A program made the position numbers and the translations under genes. The notes under the pieces were generated by a model. That model searched no databases. It was not told the origin of the DNA and worked only from the letters and a program-made list of their open reading frames with translations. 5,058 nucleotides of DNA from an uncultured Bacteroidota bacterium (GTDB taxonomy: Bacteria; Bacteroidota; Bacteroidia; Chitinophagales; Chitinophagaceae): positions 1-5,058 of the forward strand of contig CAIJZG010000266.1 in the NCBI GenBank assembly GCA_903825065.1. The letters run 5' to 3'. Shown in pieces: positions 1 through 5,058 of the stretch. Numbering within the stretch: position 1 is the stretch's first letter; each line of letters opens with the position of its first letter.

Positions 1-232
1 CCACCCGTATCAAAACTTTCTTCCCACCAATTTTATCCCCCAACCAACCTGTGGGTACTTCAAATAGTCCGTAAGACAAAGTAAACATGCCTAATATCCA
101 TCCCCATTGAACAGTACTCAAATGCAAATCAGACATGATAGAACCACTGGCAGAAGAAAGTGCAATCCTATCAAGGAAAGTAATCATCGACAAGACAGAC
201 AAAACAACTAAAACTTGATATCTTCTTTTCAT
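1..232 (-). CDS. MFS transporter, N-terminal part (cut by window edge)
   Basis: This is the first 77 residues of an inner-membrane Major Facilitator Superfamily permease, read on the minus strand from ATG at 232-230. A short basic start (MKRR) precedes a first membrane helix at about residues 5-20. Then comes F-L-D21-R22, the helix-1 motif common in the anion:cation symporter type. The second helix, about 44-61, contains QWGWILGMF and LSYGLFEVPTG. The classic MFS motif A loop follows: G62, L64, G65, D66, K67, G69, G70, K71, K72. The start is well placed for the family, and an ATG seven bases upstream is followed at once by a stop. No strong ribosome binding site is seen, which is usual in Bacteroidota. 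The substrate cannot be told from this part: symporters for sugar acids or organic anions look similar here, and a role in metal handling is not indicated. The gene is divergent from the efflux genes and probably a separate transcription unit. Confidence 0.9.
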   Translation of the reverse strand, partial: MKRRYQVLVVLSVLSMITFLDRIALSSASGSIMSDLHLSTVQWGWILGMFTLSYGLFEVPTGWLGDKIGGKKVLIRV

Positions 233-234
233 CT

Positions 235-246
235 TACATTTTAAAA
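235..246. repeat. Direct repeat copy 1 (TACATTTTAAAA)
   Basis: This is the left copy of an exact 12-base direct repeat. The other copy is at 280-291, 45 bases away. Each copy contains the 8-base palindrome TTTTAAAA. This copy lies just upstream of the MFS start codon. It may be a paired regulator site, but AT-rich sequence produces such matches fairly easily. Confidence 0.55.
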
Positions 247-247
247 G

Positions 248-261
248 TTACGTAATTTACG
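248..261. repeat. Overlapping inverted repeats TTACGTAA / CGTAA-T-TTACG
   Basis: TTACGTAA at 248-255 is a perfect 8-base palindrome. CGTAA at 251-255 pairs again with TTACG at 257-261 around a single T. The region thus holds three TTACG-type half-sites, one inverted between the other two, in 14 bases. It sits centrally in the divergent intergenic region, where an operator would be expected. No specific regulator can be named. Confidence 0.45.
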
Positions 262-279
262 GTTTAGCACTGTTTTGTC

Positions 280-291
280 TACATTTTAAAA
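280..291. repeat. Direct repeat copy 2 (TACATTTTAAAA)
   Basis: This is the right copy of the exact 12-base repeat also found at 235-246. It lies about 20 bases upstream of the TATCTTTG promoter-like element at 311-318, roughly where a -33 element would sit, and no TTTG is visible there. An activator site replacing a weak -33 box is one possible reading. Confidence 0.5.
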
Positions 292-310
292 ATCATTAAA
301 ATAAGATGAT

Positions 311-318
311 TATCTTTG
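311..318 (+). promoter_or_regulatory. Bacteroidota-type -7 element (TATCTTTG)
   Basis: TATCTTTG matches the Bacteroidota housekeeping -7 consensus TAnnTTTG at every fixed position. The expected -33 TTTG about 19 bases upstream is missing; only A/T-rich sequence is there, and the nearest TTTG is at 274-277. Transcription from this element would start a few bases downstream, around 321-326. That is at or next to the proposed CTG start codon at 323, so the message would have almost no leader. Confidence 0.5.
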
Positions 319-322
319 TAAC

Positions 323-709
323 CTGAAAAAGTCAATAGCTATACTATTCCTAAGTATTTATTTGTTTTCCACAACAGATGCTTATCAGCTATTGAAAATG
401 CCGATGATTTATAATCATTTTATAGAACATCGTCAGGCCGAGAAAGGCATTAGTTTTCTGAAATTTTTGGATATGCATTATATGCATGGAAGTACTAAAG
501 ACAAAGACTATAGCAAAGACATGCAATTGCCTTTCAAAAGTTCAGGAGATTTTATATATGTGTTAGCTAATGAATTCGTTCCTCTAAATGAACATATTTC
601 AATAACAGCTCCGGTTGTTTTAGTATCTGAAAAGAAAATCGATATTGACCAAAACGATCTCCTTCCATCTTACTTAGCCAATATCTGGCAGCCGCCCAAG
701 TCTTGTTAA
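323..709 (+). CDS. Small exported protein of metal-efflux operon, CTG or lost start
   Basis: Function is unknown. Read from CTG at 323, the 128-residue product begins with a clear signal peptide: K2-K3, a hydrophobic core at about 5-15 (IAILFLSIYLF), and a likely cleavage after T18-D19-A20. The mature part has a His/Met/Asp-rich stretch (residues 50-67, with M51, H52, M54, H55, M67), a beta-rich second half, and the ending W122-QPPKSC with its only cysteine last. From memory, similar proteins of this size accompany CzcA-type genes in Bacteroidota and start at this point. The frame is open back to 305, but its only ATGs (398 and later) and the TTG at 362 would destroy the signal peptide. So the start is either a rare CTG, possibly on a nearly leaderless message, or a mutated or misread ATG. 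It lies 91 bases before the pump gene and is probably co-transcribed. A periplasmic metal-related accessory role is inference. The coding frame is firm; the start is not. Confidence 0.75.
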   Translation: MKKSIAILFLSIYLFSTTDAYQLLKMPMIYNHFIEHRQAEKGISFLKFLDMHYMHGSTKDKDYSKDMQLPFKSSGDFIYVLANEFVPLNEHISITAPVVLVSEKKIDIDQNDLLPSYLANIWQPPKSC

Positions 710-723
710 TATTTATTGATGCA

Positions 724-754
724 ATTGTTTTAGATCAGTTGCGCAATGCTTTTG
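724..754 (+). promoter_or_regulatory. Candidate promoter for the efflux pump gene
   Basis: ATTG at 724-727 and TGCTTTTG at 747-754 are each one base off the Bacteroidota -33 (TTTG) and -7 (TAnnTTTG) elements. The 19-base spacer is the preferred spacing. The perfect palindrome TTGCGCAA (739-746) lies in the spacer, directly against the -7 element, where a repressor could block polymerase. Transcription would start near 758-762, leaving a leader of about 40 bases before the pump ATG. The pump could instead be read only from the upstream promoter. Confidence 0.4.
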
Positions 755-762
755 TACCACAC

Positions 763-772
763 AAAGGCCTTT
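763..772. repeat. Perfect palindrome AAAGGCCTTT
   Basis: This perfect 10-base palindrome lies 28 bases upstream of the pump start codon. It is too short, and its arms meet with no loop, to act as a terminator hairpin. It may be a protein-binding site just downstream of the candidate transcription start, or chance. Confidence 0.35.
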
Positions 773-800
773 AATCTATTTATTCCTAAACAAGACCATT

Positions 801-3800
801 ATGCTTAATGCTATAATTGGGTTTGCTATTAAAAATAAACTGATCGTTGGGTTATTTATTATTACCCTGATTGGATATGGCAGCTACCAATTCACCAAAT
901 TACCTATTGATGCTGTGCCAGATATAACTAATAATCAGGTACAAGTAATCACCATCGCTCCATCATTTGGAGCAACAGATATAGAAAGGCTAATCACTTT
1001 TCCTATTGAACAAGCGAATAACAATATATCAGGACTAAAAGAAATTCGCAGCTTCTCTAGATTCGGACTTTCATTAGTTACCATAGTTTTTGACGATAAT
1101 ACTGATGTGTATTGGGCCCGACAACAAGTAGCTGAACGGTTGCAGAAAGTGCAAGCCATTATTCCGCAAGGAATTGGTTCACCCGAACTTGGTCCGGTTA
1201 GCACAGGATTGGGTGAGATATACCAATATGTAGTTCGTCCTAAAGCAGGATATGAAACTAAATACAACGAAACTGATTTAAGAACTATACAAGATTGGAT
1301 AGTTCGCCGTCAGTTATTAGGAGTTAAAGGGGTTGCAGAAGTCAGCAGTTTTGGTGGTAAACTAAAACAGTATTCTATTGAAGTTGATCCTAATAAATTG
1401 CTTTCCTACAATATTACGATTGCGGATGTTTTTAAAGCAATTGAATCAAATAATCAAAATACGGGAGGTGCATATATCGAGAAAGGGGCAACTGTTTTAT
1501 ATATCCGTACGGAAGGATTATTAGGAAGTATTGATGACATCAATAATATCGCCATTAAAAATACAAATACAGGGAATCCTTTATTTATTAGAGATGTAGC
1601 AACCATAAATATTGGTAATGCCACTCGATTTGGTGCTATGTGCTATAATGATCAAGGCGAAGTAGCTGGTGCTGTGGTTATGATGCTGAAAGGTGCGAAT
1701 AGTAGCGATGTAATAAAAAGTGTAAAAGAAAGAATCGCACAAATTCAAAAAACAGTTCCCGAAGGAATTGTTATTGAACCTTTTCTCGATAGAACAAAAA
1801 TGGTAAATAATGCAATCGGAACTGTGGAACAAAATTTATTGGAAGGAGCGCTGATTGTAGTGTTTGTTTTGGTTTTATTTCTTGGAAATTTTCGAGCAGG
1901 TTTATTAGTGGCTTCAGTTATTCCATTGGCTATGTTATTTGCTGTTATTATGATGAACCTTTTTGGGGTAAGCGGAAATCTAATGAGTTTGGGGGCACTT
2001 GATTTTGGATTAATTGTTGATGGTGCAGTTATTATAGTAGAAGCTGTAATGCATCGGCTTGGACATAGCAAACATTTTGCAAATATCAATAAGTTGAATC
2101 AAAATCAAATGGATGTGGAAGTAAATCAGTCTGCAAGTAAAATGATGAATAGTGCTGTTTTTGGGCAGGTGATTATTCTAGTAGTTTACTTACCCATTTT
2201 TACTTTAGAAGGCATTGAAGGAAAAATGTTTAAACCAATGGCACAAACAGTTGCCTTTGCCTTACTTGGTGCATTTGTATTGTCGCTCACTTATATTCCT
2301 ATGATGAGTGCTTTATTTCTTAGTAAAAAAATTAAACACAAACCCAATATCTCGGATATATGGATGTCGAAAGTAGAAAGAGTGTATCAAAGAACATTAA
2401 ACTTCGTGATTCAATTTCCCAAAATTGCACTTGCTTCAGTTTTTTCTTTATTTGTTTTTGCAGTGCTATTGCTCACTAATCTTGGTGCTGAATTTATTCC
2501 TGCATTAGAAGAAGGAGATTTTGCTGTGGACACAAGAGTTTTAACAGGAAGCAGTTTGAATACTACGATTGTAAACACTCAAAAAGCAGCACATATCCTG
2601 AAGACACAGTTCCCAGAAGTAGAAAAAATTGTTACCAAAATTGGAAGTGGGGAAGTGCCTACCGATCCAATGCCCATGGATGCTAGTGATATGATGGTGA
2701 TTCTGAAACCAAAAAAAGAATGGACTTCTGCGAAAACCTTCAACGAATTAAGTGAAAAAATGGGTAAGGCTTTAGAAGCAGTACCCGGTGTTACGGCAGG
2801 ATTTCAGTTCCCTGTTCAAATGCGTTTCAATGAATTAATGACGGGGGCTAGGCAAGATGTGGTTTGTAAAATCTTTGGTGAAGATCTGGATACTCTTGCT
2901 TTATACGCCAATAAATTAGGGGCAATTGTAAATACTGTTCCCGGAGCTAAAAATTTGTATGTCGAACAAGTGGCTGGGATGCCTCAAATTATCATCAATT
3001 ATAACCGGAATACTATTGCTCAATACGGTTTGAATATTGTTGACATTAATAAAATTGTAAACACTTCATTTGCGGGTCAGACTACAGGGATGCTTTTTGA
3101 AGGTGAAAAAAGATTTGATGTAGTAGTTCGAATTAGCGGAGAACAGAAAAAGGATTTGAAGGATATACAAAACCTTTTAATACCTACTCCTCAGGGTACG
3201 CAAATTCCATTAAGTCAGTTGGCAGATGTTCAAATTAAACAGGGACCAAATCAGATTCAAAGAGAAGATGCGAAAAGAAGAATTGTTATAGGCTTCAATG
3301 TTCGGGGCAGAGATGTGCAAACTATTGTTACAGAATTACAGGAAAAGATCGCGAAACAAATGAAATTTCCAACTGGATATTATGTAACATATGGGGGCGC
3401 ATTTGAAAACTTAAACGCAGCAAAAAGTAGATTGATGATTGCAGTGCCAGTATCATTATTATTGATTCTTATTTTATTGCATTTTGCATTTAACTCTCTC
3501 AAACAAGGATTACTGATCTATTCTGCAATTCCTTTATCTGCAATTGGTGGAATCATTTTTTTAGCATTAAGGGGGATGCCCTTCAGTATAAGTGCAGGTG
3601 TTGGATTTATTGCATTATTTGGTGTAGCTGTATTGAATGGGATTGTATTAATCGCAGAATTTAATCAACTTAAGGCTGAAGGAATAAAGGATCTGCGAAG
3701 AATTGTATTGATGGGTACCAAAGTGAGGTTAAGACCTGTTTTAATGACAGCATTCGTTGCATCATTAGGATTCTTCCCAATGGCAATAAGTAATGGAGCT

Positions 3801-5058
3801 GGTGCAGAAGTGCAAAGACCTTTAGCAACAGTTGTGATTGGTGGACTTTTGATAGCAACATTTTTAACTCTATACATTTTACCTGTTTTATATATGACAT
3901 TTGAAAAGACTTCTCCAAAAAAGAAAAAAAATAAAAATTCTGTGACTGTGGTTGTGATTTTAATCATGCTAATAACAGCTGGCTCTAATATGCGTGCGCA
4001 AACTCCGATCAGTTTGAAGGCGGCTATTGATACAGCAATGCAACATAATCTTCAAGTAAAAAATGAAGAGCTAAAATCAAGGTATCAGGATGCTTTAATT
4101 AAATCATCTGCAAATCTTCCTCAAACAAATCTAATTGCAGAAGTGGGTCAGATTAATAGTATTTATACAGATTCTAAATTTGGAATTTCACAATCCTTTC
4201 TTTTTCCTAAAGTATATAACAAGCAAAGAGAATTAATGCAAGAAGAATGGAAAGGTAGTATTATGAATATAGCTGTAAAGCAAGCATTATTAAAGAAAGA
4301 TTTGTCTCAGCTATATTATACTATTCTTTACATTGAGCAGAAACGCAAACTACTTTTTTATACAGATAGTTTATATCAGGCATTTTATAAAAGAGCTGAA
4401 CAACGACTGGTAAATGGTGAGACAAACTTACTAGAAAAATCAAGTGCGGAAACTCAATTGGGTCAAATAAATATTCAAATGCAACAGTTAGAACAGGATA
4501 GATCTGTATTACAGTTACAGTTTCAACTTTTATTAAATACTACAGTTCTTTATTGTCCTTCCGAACAGCAATTTAAAATGGATCTGATAAATTTTAATGA
4601 TACGAGTTTGTTGAGAGAACATCCTATTTTAAAAATGATTTCGCATCAGCAACAAATAGCAGATGCAATAATTGAAGTGGAAAAAAGTTTGTTGATGCCG
4701 GGATTTACAATCGGGTACAACAATACAAGTATTAAAGGAATGGGTGCAGATAATAAATTGTATACTAGCGATACAAGATTTAGTGCTGTTCAGGTTGGAG
4801 TGGGCATCCCCCTTTTCGCAAAAGCCCAAAAATCGAAAATTGCTGGTGCAAGGTTAAATAAGCAGGTTGCAGAAAATAACTACAAAATTGGTTTACAAAA
4901 TATGTATTCTACTTATCAATCGGCCTTATTACAATATAGCAAAGATTTACATACTGTTCAATACTTTGAAAGTACTGCATTGAAAAATGCAGATACCATT
5001 AGTAATACTGCCAATCTGCAATTAGCAAATGGTGGTATTAATTATCTGGAATGGGTAC
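801..5058 (+). CDS. czcA: Heavy-metal efflux RND pump fused to TolC-like outer-membrane protein (3' end missing)
   Basis: This is a CzcA/CusA-family (HME-RND) proton-driven metal pump fused to an outer-membrane efflux protein, with 1419 codons in the window and no stop. ATG 801 gives the usual MLNxII start, with helix 1 at about 13-31. LPIDAVPDITNNQV (34-47) is typical of the family. Helices 2-6 lie at about 346-515, and helix 4 carries DFGLIVDGAVIIVE (401-414) with relay residues D401, D407 and E414. FIPALEEGD (565-573) opens the second periplasmic half. Helices 8-12 cover about 875-1033. Where CusA has methionines 573, 623 and 672, I align D577, A628 and E678, favouring divalent cations. 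KKKKNKN (1040-1046) and a further hydrophobic segment (1047-1061) lead to the OMF part. Its repeats begin near ISLKAAIDTA (1070-1079) and HPILKM (1274-1279), and each has a beta-strand pair (about 1106-1136 and 1299-1339, the latter with GIPLF). Such fusions of about 1450 residues are known in Bacteroidota, so roughly 40 residues are probably missing. No CzcB-type adaptor is visible; it may lie to the right. Confidence 0.93.
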   Translation, partial: MLNAIIGFAIKNKLIVGLFIITLIGYGSYQFTKLPIDAVPDITNNQVQVITIAPSFGATDIERLITFPIEQANNNISGLKEIRSFSRFGLSLVTIVFDDNTDVYWARQQVAERLQKVQAIIPQGIGSPELGPVSTGLGEIYQYVVRPKAGYETKYNETDLRTIQDWIVRRQLLGVKGVAEVSSFGGKLKQYSIEVDPNKLLSYNITIADVFKAIESNNQNTGGAYIEKGATVLYIRTEGLLGSIDDINNIAIKNTNTGNPLFIRDVATINIGNATRFGAMCYNDQGEVAGAVVMMLKGANSSDVIKSVKERIAQIQKTVPEGIVIEPFLDRTKMVNNAIGTVEQNLLEGALIVVFVLVLFLGNFRAGLLVASVIPLAMLFAVIMMNLFGVSGNLMSLGALDFGLIVDGAVIIVEAVMHRLGHSKHFANINKLNQNQMDVEVNQSASKMMNSAVFGQVIILVVYLPIFTLEGIEGKMFKPMAQTVAFALLGAFVLSLTYIPMMSALFLSKKIKHKPNISDIWMSKVERVYQRTLNFVIQFPKIALASVFSLFVFAVLLLTNLGAEFIPALEEGDFAVDTRVLTGSSLNTTIVNTQKAAHILKTQFPEVEKIVTKIGSGEVPTDPMPMDASDMMVILKPKKEWTSAKTFNELSEKMGKALEAVPGVTAGFQFPVQMRFNELMTGARQDVVCKIFGEDLDTLALYANKLGAIVNTVPGAKNLYVEQVAGMPQIIINYNRNTIAQYGLNIVDINKIVNTSFAGQTTGMLFEGEKRFDVVVRISGEQKKDLKDIQNLLIPTPQGTQIPLSQLADVQIKQGPNQIQREDAKRRIVIGFNVRGRDVQTIVTELQEKIAKQMKFPTGYYVTYGGAFENLNAAKSRLMIAVPVSLLLILILLHFAFNSLKQGLLIYSAIPLSAIGGIIFLALRGMPFSISAGVGFIALFGVAVLNGIVLIAEFNQLKAEGIKDLRRIVLMGTKVRLRPVLMTAFVASLGFFPMAISNGAGAEVQRPLATVVIGGLLIATFLTLYILPVLYMTFEKTSPKKKKNKNSVTVVVILIMLITAGSNMRAQTPISLKAAIDTAMQHNLQVKNEELKSRYQDALIKSSANLPQTNLIAEVGQINSIYTDSKFGISQSFLFPKVYNKQRELMQEEWKGSIMNIAVKQALLKKDLSQLYYTILYIEQKRKLLFYTDSLYQAFYKRAEQRLVNGETNLLEKSSAETQLGQINIQMQQLEQDRSVLQLQFQLLLNTTVLYCPSEQQFKMDLINFNDTSLLREHPILKMISHQQQIADAIIEVEKSLLMPGFTIGYNNTSIKGMGADNKLYTSDTRFSAVQVGVGIPLFAKAQKSKIAGARLNKQVAENNYKIGLQNMYSTYQSALLQYSKDLHTVQYFESTALKNADTISNTANLQLANGGINYLEWV
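3917..3934 (+). other. Possible slippage site at the RND-OMF junction
   Basis: The bases A6-G-A8-T-AA lie exactly at the domain joint. In the coding frame they read cc-A AAA AAG AAA AAA AAT AAA. The heptamer A AAA AAG (3917-3923) has the phase of the dnaX -1 frameshift site, and A AAA AAT (3926-3932) is a second possible one. A -1 slip at either site, or one extra A copied into the A8 run, meets TAA at 3932-3934. A +1 slip meets TGA at 3943-3945. Any slip would yield an RND-only protein of roughly 1044-1048 residues. I see no strong Shine-Dalgarno-like stimulator upstream and only a weak hairpin downstream (TGAT/ATCA near 3954-3965). Lysine codons in AT-rich DNA could create this by chance. 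Confidence 0.35.
3918..4001 (+). other. Fusion linker: basic stretch plus 13th hydrophobic segment (internal signal sequence)
   Basis: Residues 1040-1067 of the fusion are laid out like a signal peptide inside a protein. KKKKNKN is followed by a hydrophobic core (VTVVVILIMLI, 1048-1058) and a polar end, TAGSNMRAQ. The 12-helix RND part ends in the cytoplasm, so this segment would carry the OMF part out to the periplasm, in line with the positive-inside rule. A60-type sites ending at S1062 (A-G-S) or A1066 (before Q1067) are possible signal-peptidase sites. Neither is perfect, so it may instead stay as an anchor. Confidence 0.7.

Larger units (their letters stand above)
233..322. promoter_or_regulatory. 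Divergent intergenic region with repeats
   Basis: This 90-base AT-rich stretch separates the MFS gene (leftward) from the small exported protein (rightward), so it should hold both promoters. It contains a 12-base direct repeat, overlapping short inverted repeats and a TAnnTTTG match, each listed separately. On the minus strand, TAACTTTT (250-243) is one base off the Bacteroidota -7 consensus and could serve the MFS gene, but I see no good TTTG element about 19 bases upstream of it. A regulator site is plausible but unproven. Confidence 0.5.

Noticed and set aside
710..800. Rho-independent terminator between the small gene and the pump
   Set aside because: The only palindromes (TTGCGCAA and AAAGGCCTTT) are short and loopless, and no T-run follows a stable stem, so read-through into the pump is likely.
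935..1267. Minus-strand open frame of 110 codons
   Set aside because: It lies wholly inside the pump gene, opposite its first periplasmic domain. The product has no family character, and the plus-strand frame is clearly coding.
1581..2089. Two overlapping minus-strand frames (1581-1832 and 1745-2089)
   Set aside because: Both are antisense to the helix 2-4 region of the pump, have low-complexity products, and overlap each other in different frames.
3665..3967. Two minus-strand frames (3665-3967 and 3670-3918)
   Set aside because: They are antisense to helices 11-12 and the lysine-rich joint. The phenylalanine run in one is just the complement of the A-rich joint.
3901..4001. A sequencing error in the A8 run artificially joining two separate genes
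   Set aside because: A one-base change would stop the pump at the joint, but the next residues are already an in-frame hydrophobic segment with no good start codon of its own. RND-OMF fusions of this kind are known in Bacteroidota. An error is not excluded, but the fusion is the simpler reading.
4629..4829. Minus-strand frame of 66 codons
   Set aside because: It is antisense to the second OMF repeat, with no recognisable product.
1..5058. tRNA, rRNA, CRISPR array, insertion sequence or attachment site
   Set aside because: No cloverleaf-like segment, regularly spaced repeats, transposase frame or terminal inverted repeats were seen. Almost all of the window is coding.

Overview
The window is AT-rich, has no strong Shine-Dalgarno sequence ahead of any gene, and carries promoter-like strings of the TAnnTTTG type. 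The encoded proteins also look like those of Bacteroidota, so the source is probably a member of that phylum, perhaps near Chitinophagaceae. Rank below phylum is a guess.

Layout. Positions 1-232 (minus strand) hold the first 77 codons of a Major Facilitator Superfamily transporter that runs off the left edge. A 90-base divergent intergenic region follows, with a 12-base direct repeat, short inverted repeats and a TAnnTTTG element. On the plus strand comes a small exported protein ending in PPKSC at 709. Its signal peptide is readable only if translation starts at a CTG at 323. After a 91-base gap with a second promoter candidate and two short palindromes, one open frame runs from ATG 801 to the right edge. 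It spans 1419 codons with no stop and remains incomplete.

The long frame is a heavy-metal efflux RND pump (CzcA/CusA family, residues 1 to about 1035) fused to an outer-membrane efflux protein of the TolC/CzcC type (from about residue 1068 to the edge). A lysine-rich stretch and an extra hydrophobic segment join them. I read every codon and found no frameshift. The proton-relay residues of divalent-cation pumps are present (D401, D407, E414). The three methionines of the CusA copper/silver site appear replaced by D577, A628 and E678, so zinc, cobalt, cadmium or nickel is a better guess than copper or silver.

The small exported protein and the pump probably form a metal-efflux operon. The membrane-fusion partner (CzcB type) is not in the window and may lie to the right. 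The MFS gene is divergent and probably a separate unit.

The most interesting point is the fusion joint. It carries the heptamer A AAA AAG in the reading phase used by the dnaX frameshift site, then A8. Both alternative frames stop within about 20 bases. Slippage there would make a stand-alone RND pump of about 1044 residues beside the full fusion. This is a hypothesis from sequence alone.
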